DNA of 23,704 nucleotides, from NCBI GenBank assembly GCA_964398225.1, contig CAYNLY010000024.1, positions 1 through 23,704 of the forward strand, read 5' to 3'. Source of the stretch: CAYNLY01 sp964398225 (GTDB taxonomy: Bacteria; Pseudomonadota; Zetaproteobacteria; Mariprofundales; Mariprofundaceae). Shown one piece after another: positions 1 to 7,444 of this stretch. The stretch's first letter is position 1. Every line of letters begins with the position of its first letter. Both the position numbers and the translations under genes were made by a program. Under the pieces are notes generated by a model. It worked only from the letters and a program-made list of their open reading frames with translations, was not told the DNA's origin and ran no database searches.

Positions 1-385
1 CGAACAGCGCCAGCGGCAGCGCCCCGGTCACCGGTTTCAGGCGCCCGTCGAGCGCAAGCTCGCCGATCAGAAGCGGGATCCGCGCATCGGGCTCGATGCC
101 GAGCTGGCCGGAGGCCAGCAGAAGCCCGATGGCGACCGGAAGATCGAAGTGCGAGCCCTCCTTGCGCCGGTCGGCGGGCGAAAGGTTCACCGTGATCCGC
201 CGCAGCGGAAACTCGAAGCCGGCGTTCTGGATCGCGGCGCGCACGCGGTCCTTGGCCTCGCGCACGCTTGCCTCGGGCAGGCCCACGATGCTCCAGGACG
301 GAAGCCCGCGCTGAAGATCCACCTCGATTTCGACCGGCCATGCGTCAAGGCCCGACAGCGCGGCGGACGGAAGCCGGGCATGCAT
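1..385 (-). CDS. comM: ComM/YifB family Mg chelatase-like AAA+ ATPase, N-terminal part (cut by window edge)
   Basis: This is the first 128 codons of a ComM (YifB) protein; the rest lies beyond base 1. ComM is a hexameric AAA+ helicase that promotes branch migration during integration of transforming DNA. The visible part is the N-terminal ChlI-like (Lon-S5-fold) domain. It has the family strings GLPSWSIVGLPEASVREAKD (about residues 29-48), then RVRAAIQNAGFEFPLRRITVNL and FDLPVAIGLL, and ends in a GELALDGRLKPVTGALPLAL segment. The Walker A motif would lie further on and is not seen. The ATG at 385-383 is chosen because the protein then begins just before the conserved domain; no clear Shine-Dalgarno (SD) sequence precedes it. 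It starts 9 bases after the ubiK stop, the same ubiK-comM order seen in Pseudomonas. Family assignment is confident; function is by homology. Confidence 0.92.
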   Translation of the reverse strand, partial: MHARLPSAALSGLDAWPVEIEVDLQRGLPSWSIVGLPEASVREAKDRVRAAIQNAGFEFPLRRITVNLSPADRRKEGSHFDLPVAIGLLLASGQLGIEPDARIPLLIGELALDGRLKPVTGALPLALF

Positions 386-394
386 GGCGCGCGG

Positions 395-691
395 TCAGGA
401 ATCGGAAGAATCGGGCTTGGAGGGCTTTTCCTGCGGCTGCCGCTTCAGGCGCTTTTCGAGCTCGGCCACGCGCGCCTCGAGCTTTTCCAGTTCCTCGCGC
501 GCGTTTGCGAGCATCGCCTCCTGCACCTGCATCCGCTCGCCGGTGACGACGTCGAATTCCTTCAGCGCGCCCTCGACGATCGCGCGCACCTGGGCCTCGG
601 CGCCCTCCTTCAGGCCGCCCAGAAGCCTCAGCCCGGATGCGATGCGCTCGGCGATTTCATCAATGATGCGGTTCTGCTCGGACGTGCTCAT
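395..691 (-). CDS. ubiK: UbiK (YqiC/BMFP) ubiquinone biosynthesis accessory factor
   Basis: A 98-residue protein matching the UbiK/YqiC (BMFP domain) family in length and layout. Residues about 5-60 form an amphipathic helix with the typical IIDEIAERI start and the FDVVTGERMQVQEAML segment. Residues about 62-85 form a heptad-like coiled coil (ELEKLEARVAELEKRL), and the tail is charged and disordered. In E. coli, UbiK is a small trimeric coiled-coil protein that binds UbiJ and assists aerobic ubiquinone synthesis; an older name reflects its in-vitro membrane fusogenic activity. A strong SD (AAGGAGG, about 8 bases upstream) supports the ATG at 691-689. The start overlaps the stop of the upstream lipoprotein gene by 4 bases (ATGA), so the two are probably translationally coupled. 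ubiX lies two genes upstream, which fits a quinone role. Confidence 0.9.
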   Translation of the reverse strand: MSTSEQNRIIDEIAERIASGLRLLGGLKEGAEAQVRAIVEGALKEFDVVTGERMQVQEAMLANAREELEKLEARVAELEKRLKRQPQEKPSKPDSSDS

Positions 692-1302
692 CGGCGTTCC
701 TCCTTGGCGACATGATCCTGAAGGCGACCTTCGATGTAGCCCCGCTTGCCGGAAGGCAGCTTCACGGCAAGCCAGCCGGGCTTGTAGGCCCGGCTGGCGG
801 CCAGATTTGCCTTGGGGCGATACAGGCCGATCACCGGGGAATCGTGTTTTGGTGCCCGATGCACCGGCGGATAGCCGCGGAAACGGGCGCGCTCGTTGGG
901 GCGGGCCTTCGTGGCATAGAGCTCGATCTGATCCAGCACGGCTTCTTCGACCGATTCCTGGCGGATCCTGGTCTTGACCTTGACCCGGACCGTGGTCAGC
1001 CGCTCGGTCTGGCGTATCAGCGTGATGCGGCCGTCCATGCGCTCGTTGCCGAAGCCCAGATCGTAGCCGTCGTCGCGGTATTCGACGAGATCGATGGCCA
1101 GCGCCATCGTGTTCAGCGCCTTTTTCGCGCCGACGAGGCTTGCGCGCATCGTGGCCGGAATGCTGCGTTCCTCGCTTCCGAACTCACCGAAGATCGGTTC
1201 GACGATCGCGCTTGGAATCGCGGCGATCATCGGCACGACTTCGCAGCCGGCCAGCATCAGGGCGGCGGACAGGGAAGCGGCAAAGCGCGTCATGCGCCCC
1301 AT
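688..1302 (-). CDS. Predicted lipoprotein with DUF3568-like domain and C-terminal SH3-like segment
   Basis: A 204-residue predicted lipoprotein. The N-terminus has a basic start, a hydrophobic stretch and a lipobox LAGC with the lipidated Cys at residue 20. Residues about 45-130 look like the DUF3568 lipoprotein domain: an ATMRASLVGAKKAL helix, then a strand carrying DGRITLIRQ, then VRVKVKTR and a closing EEAVLDQIELY helix. Residues about 145-200 (VHRAPKHDSPVIGLYRPK, then GWLAVKLPSGKRGYIEG) resemble a bacterial SH3 domain. The function is unknown; such domains are generally envelope ligand-binding modules. The ATG at 1302 is preferred because GGAGG lies 6 bases before it. An in-frame ATG at 1293 would instead give a 4-base overlap with the ubiX stop. 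It sits between ubiX and ubiK and overlaps both. Domain calls are by eye. Confidence 0.8.
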   Translation of the reverse strand: MGRMTRFAASLSAALMLAGCEVVPMIAAIPSAIVEPIFGEFGSEERSIPATMRASLVGAKKALNTMALAIDLVEYRDDGYDLGFGNERMDGRITLIRQTERLTTVRVKVKTRIRQESVEEAVLDQIELYATKARPNERARFRGYPPVHRAPKHDSPVIGLYRPKANLAASRAYKPGWLAVKLPSGKRGYIEGRLQDHVAKEERR

Positions 1303-1919
1303 CGCGGGCCTCCGTGATCGTGCACGCCGAGGTGATCGAGGATGCGGTCCACGACGAAGTCGATGAGATCCCCGATCCCCTCGGGCCGGTGATAGAAGCC
1401 GGGCATCGCGGGCAGGATCAGAGCCCCCATCCGGGCGAGCTTCAGCATGTTTTCCAGATGGATCGCGGACAGCGGCGTTTCCCGGGGCACGAGGATCAGG
1501 CGCCCGCGTTCCTTGAGCATCACGTCGGCCGCGCGTTCGATCAGGTTGTCGGACGCGCCGCTGGCGATGCGCGCGAGCGTCCCCATCGAACAGGGAACGA
1601 CGACCATGTCGCGGATGCCGGCCGAGCCCGAGGCGACCGGCGCAAACCAGTCGAGCAGCGCATGGACGCGAAGCCCCGAGGGCTCGATGCCGAGGCTTCC
1701 GGCAAGTTCGGAGGCAGCCTCCTTCGGCTCTTCGGCAAGCCGAAGGCCCTCCTCGGTTTCGAGCACGATCCGGCCGGCGTCGGAGCAGAGCAGATGCACG
1801 CCCCGGCCGGCCCGGCCCAGGCGCTCGATGAGCCGGAGCGCATAGCGGGCGCCGGAAGCGCCGGTAATGGCGACGGTGACGGCTCGATTCCAGCGGGATT
1901 CATCGGTCATCGAGCCCAT
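1290..1919 (-). CDS. ubiX: UbiX flavin prenyltransferase
   Basis: A 209-residue UbiX/Pad1 family protein. UbiX transfers a dimethylallyl group from dimethylallyl phosphate to FMN, making the prenylated FMN cofactor that UbiD decarboxylase needs in ubiquinone synthesis. Visible features are the FMN-binding loop GASGARYA (about residues 20-27), the VVVPCSMGTLARIASGASDNLIERAADV core (about 105-133), and the RLILVPRETPLSAIHLENML helix that places the conserved Arg and Glu near the substrate. No ubiD is in the window. The start is taken as the ATG at 1919; the ATG at 1910 (MTDESRW) is an equally plausible alternative since neither has a clear SD. It lies 33 bases after lptB and overlaps the next gene by 13 bases. 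Its substrate derives from the isoprenoid pathway encoded upstream in the same run (dxs, ispA). Confidence 0.93.
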   Translation of the reverse strand: MGSMTDESRWNRAVTVAITGASGARYALRLIERLGRAGRGVHLLCSDAGRIVLETEEGLRLAEEPKEAASELAGSLGIEPSGLRVHALLDWFAPVASGSAGIRDMVVVPCSMGTLARIASGASDNLIERAADVMLKERGRLILVPRETPLSAIHLENMLKLARMGALILPAMPGFYHRPEGIGDLIDFVVDRILDHLGVHDHGGPRWGA

Positions 1920-1952
1920 GATGGACGAACGGGCGCGCGAATCAAGCCGGAG

Positions 1953-2681
1953 CTAGAGGCGGAAGCTTTCGCCGAGATAGAGCCTGCGCGCGTCCGGGTG
2001 CGCGACGATCTCCTCCGGCGTGCCCTGCACGAGAATCTCGCCGTGCGCCATCAGGTAGGCGCGGTCGCAGATCGAGAGCGTGTCGCGCACGTTGTGATCG
2101 GTGATCAGGATGCCGATGCCGCGCTTGCGCAGGTCGGCGATGATGCCCTTGATGTCCTCGACCGCGATCGGATCGACGCCGGCAAACGGCTCGTCGAGCA
2201 GGAGAAAGCGCGGCTTGGTGACCAGCGCGCGGGCGATCTCGGTGCGCCGGCGCTGGCCGCCGGAGAGCGTGTACGCCTTCTGGTGCTGTACGCCCTCGAT
2301 GCCGAACTCGACCAGCAGCGCCTCCAGTTCCTCCTCGACCTGGATCGGCGGCAGATCAAGCGTTTCGAAGATCGCGAGCAGATTCTCGCGCACGGTCAGC
2401 CGCCGGAAGATGCTGGCCTCCTGAGGCAGGTAGCCGATGCCGCGGCGCGCGCGCAGGTGCATCGGAAGCGCGGCGAGATTCTCTCCGTCCAGCCGGATCT
2501 CGCCCTCGTCGGCCGGAATCAGGCCGCAGACCATGTAGAAGGTCGTCGTCTTGCCGGCACCGTTCGGGCCCAGAAGTCCGATGCACTCGCCGGAATAGAC
2601 GTCGAGGTCCACGCCGGATACGACGCGCTTGTTCTGGAAGGCCTTGACCAGCCCCCGCGCGGAAAGGTGGTGCACGCTCAC
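1953..2681 (-). CDS. lptB: LptB, LPS export ABC transporter ATPase
   Basis: The cytoplasmic ATPase that, as LptB2FGC, powers extraction of LPS from the inner membrane. The 242-residue product has the full ABC set: Walker A GPNGAGKT (residues 38-45), Q-loop in YLPQEASIFRRLTV (about 84-97), signature LSGGQ (139-143), Walker B FLLLDE (159-164), and a switch His in ITDHNVRDT. The IFRRLTVREN and ITDHNVRDTL strings are typical of LptB. The start is the GTG at 2681-2679, which overlaps the lptA stop by 4 bases (GTGA) and has GAGGAGA 7 bases upstream. The same frame stays open far upstream, but that extension is only the shadow of lptA. In most proteobacteria rpoN follows lptB; here ubiX does. Confidence 0.97.
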   Translation of the reverse strand: MSVHHLSARGLVKAFQNKRVVSGVDLDVYSGECIGLLGPNGAGKTTTFYMVCGLIPADEGEIRLDGENLAALPMHLRARRGIGYLPQEASIFRRLTVRENLLAIFETLDLPPIQVEEELEALLVEFGIEGVQHQKAYTLSGGQRRRTEIARALVTKPRFLLLDEPFAGVDPIAVEDIKGIIADLRKRGIGILITDHNVRDTLSICDRAYLMAHGEILVQGTPEEIVAHPDARRLYLGESFRL

Positions 2682-3142
2682 GGTGCGTTCTCCTCGTCGA
2701 TCACCATCCGGGCGCGCCCGCCGTCGGCGGGTGCGACCTCCGTCTGCTTTTCCGACAGCGCGTGCACGATCCGCTCGCCCTCGACCCGGCCTCCGGGGCG
2801 GATAAGCACGGCCTCGCCAACGAGCTCGACCTGATCTGCCGCTGCATCGTAGCGCGCTTTCGCGGCCGTGCCGGTCACGTCGCCCTGCCGGATGCGCACC
2901 GATCCCTCGGCGAGGGCGTCGGAGATCCGGGAGCGGGCGCCGTAGTGCGCGGTCAGCCGGTCGCAGAACAGCTCGAAGTCCCCGCGCGTCAGGTGCACAT
3001 GGCCGGTAAAGACGGCGAGGCGCGGGCCATGCTCCAGATGCAGCCGGTCGGCTTCGATCGTCAGCGGAATCGAGGCATCCCCGGCATGGGCCGAAGCCGC
3101 ACAAATGAGCGCGGCGATCACGGGCATCAGCAGGCGCGCCAT
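2678..3142 (-). CDS. lptA: LptA, periplasmic LPS transport bridge protein
   Basis: A 154-residue LptA/OstA-domain protein. LptA polymerises head to tail into a beta-jellyroll bridge that carries LPS across the periplasm from LptC to LptD. The N-terminus is a signal peptide (MARLLMPVIAALICAASAHA, cleavage predicted after residue 20). The mature part has the OstA-like series of beta strands: IPLTIEADRLHLEHGPRLAV, FTGHVHLTRGDFELFCDRLT, then VRIRQGDVTGTAAKARYD and VELVGEAVLIRPGGRVEG. Length is slightly short of the E. coli protein. The start at 3142 overlaps the lptC stop by one base (TGATG), and its own stop overlaps lptB by 4 bases. The same frame is open upstream to about 4306, but that is antisense-free shadow of lptC and kdsC, so the short start is used. 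Confidence 0.94.
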   Translation of the reverse strand: MARLLMPVIAALICAASAHAGDASIPLTIEADRLHLEHGPRLAVFTGHVHLTRGDFELFCDRLTAHYGARSRISDALAEGSVRIRQGDVTGTAAKARYDAAADQVELVGEAVLIRPGGRVEGERIVHALSEKQTEVAPADGGRARMVIDEENAP

Positions 3143-3720
3143 CAAGGCCGGCCTCCGGGCGCAAGCTCGGGCGCGCGGTCGACGATCCGGATGCCGCCGC
3201 GGATGTCCGCTCGCGCGCGGGCGCGGTCGACGACGGCGTCGCGTCCGCGGATCTCGCGCGTCGCGTCCCGGAGCCGGAACGCGCCCGGGATCCGGACTTG
3301 ATCGCGGCTTGCGACGTAGCGCATCCGTTCGGTCGTCAGCTGCCAGCCGTCGAAGAGGGCCGAGACGTCGCCCTCGAAGCTTATATTCCGGTGTAGTGGA
3401 TCGAACCAGCCGGTCCGGGCCCGGATCGGCGCTTCGCGGCCGTCGCGGGTGACGAGGGTAAGCTCGGGCGCATCCAGTCGCATTCTTCCGTCCAGTTGCT
3501 GGTTGGCCTCCCGCGCCGACAGCTTCCAGATCAGCCGCTGTCCGCGCCGCTCGACGATCAGCGGTTCGGCCACATGCGTGCCGGGAGCCGCCGTATTCGG
3601 GGAGGAAGCGGGCGGCTTCGGGCCCGCGCCGGTCGCCATCAGCCCTGCCGCCGATGCGAGGCTGCCCACCGCTGTGGCGAGCCCCGCCCACTTGACGACT
3701 GTCAGCAGCCGTCGCCGCAC
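3142..3720 (-). CDS. lptC: LptC, inner-membrane LPS transport protein
   Basis: A 192-residue bitopic inner-membrane protein. It has one N-terminal transmembrane segment (about residues 7-29, following MRRRLL), then a proline-rich linker (GPKPPASSPNTAAPG) and a periplasmic LptC jellyroll domain (about 50-185). Typical stretches are LIWKLSAREANQQ, APELTLVTRDGREAPIRARTG and ISFEGDVSALFDGWQLTTERMRY, followed by VRIPGAFRLRDATREIRGR. LptC accepts LPS from LptB2FG and passes it to LptA. It lies between kdsC (6-base gap) and lptA (1-base overlap), the standard kdsD-kdsC-lptC-lptA-lptB order. Sequence conservation in this family is low, but context makes the call secure. Confidence 0.93.
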   Translation of the reverse strand: MRRRLLTVVKWAGLATAVGSLASAAGLMATGAGPKPPASSPNTAAPGTHVAEPLIVERRGQRLIWKLSAREANQQLDGRMRLDAPELTLVTRDGREAPIRARTGWFDPLHRNISFEGDVSALFDGWQLTTERMRYVASRDQVRIPGAFRLRDATREIRGRDAVVDRARARADIRGGIRIVDRAPELAPGGRP

Positions 3721-3726
3721 GGGCCT

Positions 3727-4299
3727 TCAGCGGGGCCAGCCGCAGTCGGCGGGGCTGACGCCGTAGCGTTCGCCGAGCACGGACTGCCAGGCGCCCCGGG
3801 CGAGGATCAGCCCTTCGGCCGCCTGACGGACCGCGCCCCGGCCGCCGGGGTGGTCCGAAATCCAGTCGGCGCGGCGCAGCACGGCCGGATGCGCATCGGC
3901 GGGGGCAAGCCCCAGCCGGCAGGCGCGCATGACCGGAAGATCGAGCACATCGTCGCCCATCATCGCGCACTCCCCGGCACCGAGCCCCGTGGCCGCAAGC
4001 AGGCGCTCGAAGCCTTCCGTCTTGTTCAGGCAGCCCTGGATCACATGCTCGATGCCCAGATCCTCCGCCCGCTGGGCAACCACTTCGGACGAGCGTCCGG
4101 TCAGGATCGCCACGGTTACACCCGCACGCTGAAGCAGTTTGATGCCGTGTCCGTCGCGGACGTTGAAGGCCTTGAGCTCCCCGCCCCGGCCGTCCATCAC
4201 GATTTCGCCGCCGGTCAAGACGCCGTCCACATCGAGCACCAGCATCCGGATCGACGCGCCTTCCGCGAACGGGAAATCGAAACCGCGCCGCCCGTTCAT
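3727..4299 (-). CDS. kdsC: KdsC, 3-deoxy-D-manno-octulosonate-8-phosphate phosphatase
   Basis: A 190-residue C0-cap HAD phosphatase that converts Kdo-8-phosphate to Kdo and phosphate, the third step of Kdo synthesis for LPS. HAD motif I is LDVDGVLTGG with nucleophile D23 and acid/base D25. Motif II lies in AILTGRSS (T67). A conserved Lys is in GCLNKTEG (K93), and motif III/IV is AMMGDDVLDLPVM (D116, D117). The VRDGHGIKLL string is typical of KdsC. Its start overlaps the kdsD stop by 4 bases (ATGA), and the two enzymes catalyse nearby steps in one pathway. kdsA and kdsB are not in the window. Confidence 0.96.
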   Translation of the reverse strand: MNGRRGFDFPFAEGASIRMLVLDVDGVLTGGEIVMDGRGGELKAFNVRDGHGIKLLQRAGVTVAILTGRSSEVVAQRAEDLGIEHVIQGCLNKTEGFERLLAATGLGAGECAMMGDDVLDLPVMRACRLGLAPADAHPAVLRRADWISDHPGGRGAVRQAAEGLILARGAWQSVLGERYGVSPADCGWPR

Positions 4300-5270
4300 G
4301 CCACACCTGCCTCGAGCAGGTCGTGCATGTGCACGATGCCCGACATCTCGCCCCGGTCGTCGTGCACGAAGAGCACGGTCACCTTGTGTTCCTCCATGCG
4401 CCGGAGCGCCTCGCTGGCCAGCCGGTCCTCGCCGATGGTCAGCGGGTCCGGATGCATCAGCGGGCCGACCGGAGCATCGAGATTCATTTCCCCGCGCACG
4501 AGGATGCGCCGGAGGTCGCCATCGGTCAGACAGCCGACGAGCCTGCCGTTTCGGGTGATGCCGGTGATGCCCAGCCGGTGCGAGCTGATTTCCAGGATCG
4601 CATCGCGAAGGCTCGCGTCTTCGGGAACAAGCGGCAACGCATCGGCGCCGTGCATGACATCGGCCACCTTCAGCAGCCGGCGGCCGAGCGATCCGGCCGG
4701 ATGCACGCGCGCGAAGTCCTCCTCGCGGAATCCCCGCTGCCGGAGCACGACGACGGCGAGCGCGTCTCCGAGCGCGAGTGTGGCGGTGGTCGACGCCGTC
4801 GGTGCCAGATTCATCGGGCAGGCCTCCCGCTCGACCGGGATTTCCAGCACGATGTCGGCATGGCGCGCAAGCGTCGAGTCGGGGCGCCCGGTCATCGCGA
4901 TCACGGTTGCGCCCATGCGCTTGATCGTCGGCAGAAGTCCGGTGACCTCGGCGGTTTCGCCGCTGTTCGACACGGCCAGCACGGCGTCCTGGCCGGTGAT
5001 CATGCCCAGATCCCCGTGCTGGGCTTCGGCCGCGTGCACGAAGAAGGCGGGTGTTCCGGTCGAGGCGAAGGTTGCGGCGATCTTTTTCGCGATGATGCCC
5101 GACTTGCCCATGCCGAGCACGACGAGCCGGCCTTCCAGCGCGAGAATCGCCTCGACGGCCCGGCCGAAGCGCTCGTCGATGGCCTCGGCAAGGTGCGCGA
5201 TCGCATCGCGCTCGATGGCCAGCACCTCCCGCGCCTGCCGCTGCCAGTCCGCCCGGATGGCTTCGTTCAT
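4296..5270 (-). CDS. kdsD: KdsD, arabinose-5-phosphate isomerase (SIS plus two CBS domains)
   Basis: A 324-residue enzyme that interconverts D-ribulose 5-phosphate and D-arabinose 5-phosphate, the first committed step to Kdo. The SIS domain (about residues 35-180) carries GMGKSG (53-58), AAEAQHGDLGMI (80-91) and SNSGETAEVT (101-110). The conserved RVHPAGSLGRRL segment follows at about 188-199 and contributes an active-site His. Two CBS domains occupy about 205-265 and 270-324. Length agrees with E. coli KdsD (328 residues). It starts 3 bases after the stop of the M23 peptidase gene and overlaps kdsC by 4 bases, as expected for one operon. Confidence 0.97.
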   Translation of the reverse strand: MNEAIRADWQRQAREVLAIERDAIAHLAEAIDERFGRAVEAILALEGRLVVLGMGKSGIIAKKIAATFASTGTPAFFVHAAEAQHGDLGMITGQDAVLAVSNSGETAEVTGLLPTIKRMGATVIAMTGRPDSTLARHADIVLEIPVEREACPMNLAPTASTTATLALGDALAVVVLRQRGFREEDFARVHPAGSLGRRLLKVADVMHGADALPLVPEDASLRDAILEISSHRLGITGITRNGRLVGCLTDGDLRRILVRGEMNLDAPVGPLMHPDPLTIGEDRLASEALRRMEEHKVTVLFVHDDRGEMSGIVHMHDLLEAGVA

Positions 5271-5273
5271 CCC

Positions 5274-6629
5274 TCAGCTCCAGTCCGACGGTTCGATGCG
5301 TGAGAGCATCGCAAGCCAGGGCGCGGTCTGCTCCCGGAAACGCGCCATCTCGCTTGCCGGCACGGGCCTGGCCGGTCGGCTGCGGATCGACAGCGGATTG
5401 ACCGGACGGTTCCGGATCCGGAACTCGAAGTGCAGATGCGGTCCGGTGGCCAGGCCGCTCATGCCGACGTAGCCGATGACCTGGCCCTGATGCACGCGGA
5501 CGCCCTTGCGAATGCCCCGGGCAAACCGGCGCAGATGGGCATAGGCGGTGCTGTGCTCGCGGTTCGTATGCCGGATCACGATCAGGCGCCCGTAGCCTCC
5601 CTTCCAGCCGGCGAAGCGCACGTATCCGTCGCCGATCGCATGCACCGGAGTGCCGGCGGGCGCGGCGTAGTCCACGCCCTTGTGCGCGCGGGTGTATCCG
5701 AGCACCGGATGCTTGCGCGACAGCGAGAAGCGCGAGGAGATGCGCGTATACTTGACCGGCGCGCGCAGGTAGGCCTTGCGCATGCTCTGGCCATCCGGGG
5801 TGTAGAAATGCTCCTCGCCCTTGGCGTTGCGATAGCGGACCGCCCGGTAGCGGCGGCCCTGGTTGACGAACTCGGCGGCCAGGATGCGCGTGCCGAGCTC
5901 CCGGCCCTCGGCGTCGAAACGCTCCTCATAGAGCACCCGGAACCGGTCGCCCTCGCGGATGTCGCGCGCAAAGTCGATGTCCCAGGCGAAGATGTCCACG
6001 AGATTCATCGTCGTCCGCTCGTCCAGGCCCGCCTTGGCCGCCGCCGCGAACAGCGAATCGTGCACGACGCCGGCCGCAAGGCGCTGCCTGCGCCTGATCT
6101 CGGTCTCGACGATCCGGGCCTGCCAGCCATCGTCCGCGCGCGCAAGTTCCAGCCAGCGTTCGCCCTCCAGCCGGTAGCGAACGAGCGTGCGCCCGTTCCG
6201 GTCCAGGCGGACGAAGCGGTGGCCCGCCTGCACGCGGGCAAGCGAATAGACCGGCCGGCTGGCCTCGATCATCGCCTGGATCGCGGCCCCGTCGAAGCCC
6301 AGGCGCTTCAATGCGGCGATCGCCGTATCTCCCGGGGCGAGCACGGTTTCCAGCCGCATGCCGGCGGCATCCTGCGCGGCATCCTCCAGCGAGGCGACGG
6401 GAAGCCACTCGCTTCGCGGCAGGCGCGTATCGGCATCGACCGCCCGGTCGGTGATCCCGACGAGCACGAAAATCATCAGCGCCCCGGCAATCGCTCCGAG
6501 AACCGGATAGAACCCGGCGCGGGGCCAGGTCTGCCGCCGCGCCCGGCCCGCGATCCGTGGCGAATAGTCGCGGCGACCGGCGTTCGTCCGCCCGCCCCGG
6601 GGCGTCGGCTTCGTTGGCTCAATCCTCAT
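5274..6629 (-). CDS. MepM-like M23 family metallopeptidase (peptidoglycan DD-endopeptidase)
   Basis: A 451-residue membrane-anchored periplasmic protein related to MepM/YebA. It has a basic cytoplasmic stretch (1-38) and one transmembrane segment (about 40-60). An OapA/LysM-like region follows (about 93-140, VLAPGDTAIAALKRLGFDG), then a connecting domain (about 175-290). The C-terminal LytM/M23 domain (about 295-415) keeps all zinc and catalytic residues: HKGVD gives H316 and D320, YAHL gives H365, and HLHFEF gives H398 and H400. Such enzymes cut D-Ala-mDAP crosslinks to allow wall growth. I use the ATG at 6629, which overlaps the tlyA stop by 11 bases. Upstream in-frame ATGs (6641, and one near 6707) would overlap tlyA further. 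The exact crosslink specificity is inferred from the family. Confidence 0.9.
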   Translation of the reverse strand: MRIEPTKPTPRGGRTNAGRRDYSPRIAGRARRQTWPRAGFYPVLGAIAGALMIFVLVGITDRAVDADTRLPRSEWLPVASLEDAAQDAAGMRLETVLAPGDTAIAALKRLGFDGAAIQAMIEASRPVYSLARVQAGHRFVRLDRNGRTLVRYRLEGERWLELARADDGWQARIVETEIRRRQRLAAGVVHDSLFAAAAKAGLDERTTMNLVDIFAWDIDFARDIREGDRFRVLYEERFDAEGRELGTRILAAEFVNQGRRYRAVRYRNAKGEEHFYTPDGQSMRKAYLRAPVKYTRISSRFSLSRKHPVLGYTRAHKGVDYAAPAGTPVHAIGDGYVRFAGWKGGYGRLIVIRHTNREHSTAYAHLRRFARGIRKGVRVHQGQVIGYVGMSGLATGPHLHFEFRIRNRPVNPLSIRSRPARPVPASEMARFREQTAPWLAMLSRIEPSDWS

Positions 6630-7413
6630 CGGCCCGGCCATCCTCGGGATGCCGTTCGGGCTTGTCAAAGCCGCCCGCTTCCTCGGTCCGTTCGCGGCGC
6701 ATCGCAAGCAGGTATTCGACGTTTCCTTTCGGCCCCTTGACGGGCGACGGCTCCACGCCGAGCACTCGGGCGTCGGGAAGCTCGGCGCGCACGAAGGCCA
6801 GGATGTCCTCGACCGCCTGCCGGCGCACGGATTCGTCCCGCACCACGCCCTTGTCCAGGCGTTTCGGTCCCACCTCGAACTGCGGCTTGATCAGCGCCAC
6901 GCACCAGCCCCCCGGCCTGAGAAACGGCCAGGCATGCGGAAGCACGCGGGTAAGCGAAATAAACGAGGTGTCGATCACCAGCACGTCCACGGGTTCCGGC
7001 ACGAGCGAGGCATCGAGTTTCCGCACATGGGTCCGCTCGAGGTTCACGACCCGTTCATCCCTTCGGAGCCGGTAGTGCAGCTGCCCGTGCCCCACGTCCA
7101 CCGCGTAGACCCGGCGCGCGCCATGATGAAGCAGCACATCGGTGAATCCGCCGGTGGACGCACCGACGTCGAGACAGACCGCTCCATTCGCGCGCAAATC
7201 GAAGGCCTCGATGGCCGCGGCGAGCTTCAGTCCGCCGCGCGACACCCACGGCATCGTCTCGCGCACCTCGATTGCGGCCTCGACCGGCACGCGCGTTCCC
7301 GGCTTGTCCGTCTTCCGCCCGTCGACATAGACGAGCCCGGCCATGATCAGCGCCTGCGCGCGGCTCCGCGATTCGGCAAGCCCACGTTCGACGAGCAACT
7401 GATCCAGACGCAT
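6619..7413 (-). CDS. tlyA: TlyA family 2'-O-methyltransferase (S4 domain plus FtsJ fold)
   Basis: A 264-residue TlyA/hemolysin A family protein. In Mycobacterium, TlyA methylates ribose 2'-OH of cytidines in 16S and 23S rRNA; the older hemolysin label is doubtful. The N-terminal S4 RNA-binding domain is at about residues 1-60 (MRLDQLLVERGLAESRSRAQ, then VYVDGRKTDKPG and VSRGGLKL). The FtsJ-like SAM-dependent domain follows, with the SAM loop DVGASTGGFTD (82-92). Other family strings are VDVGHGQL, VIDTSFISL and LIKPQFE. The ATG at 7413 is chosen because family members begin MRLDxLLVERGL. An in-frame ATG at 7440 would add nine residues without reaching the upstream gene. Confidence 0.93.
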   Translation of the reverse strand: MRLDQLLVERGLAESRSRAQALIMAGLVYVDGRKTDKPGTRVPVEAAIEVRETMPWVSRGGLKLAAAIEAFDLRANGAVCLDVGASTGGFTDVLLHHGARRVYAVDVGHGQLHYRLRRDERVVNLERTHVRKLDASLVPEPVDVLVIDTSFISLTRVLPHAWPFLRPGGWCVALIKPQFEVGPKRLDKGVVRDESVRRQAVEDILAFVRAELPDARVLGVEPSPVKGPKGNVEYLLAMRRERTEEAGGFDKPERHPEDGRADED

Positions 7414-7444
7414 GCGTCCGGCCCGGGCTGGCGGGGGCATGGGT

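Noticed and set aside
1230..1250. GGCACGACTTCGCA as a sigma-54 -24/-12 promoter
   Set aside because: The GG and GC elements are 9 bases apart rather than 10, and it lies inside the lipoprotein gene on the wrong strand for any gene start.
2678..4306. Extended lptA frame starting near 4306, and extended lptB frame starting near 3164
   Set aside because: The N-terminal extensions overlap kdsC, lptC or lptA in another frame and look like arginine-rich shadow sequence. Family length, the lptA signal peptide and the lptB ribosome site support the short starts.
3496..5472. Long plus-strand open frame opposite lptC, kdsC and kdsD
   Set aside because: Spans three well-identified genes on the other strand and has no family features.
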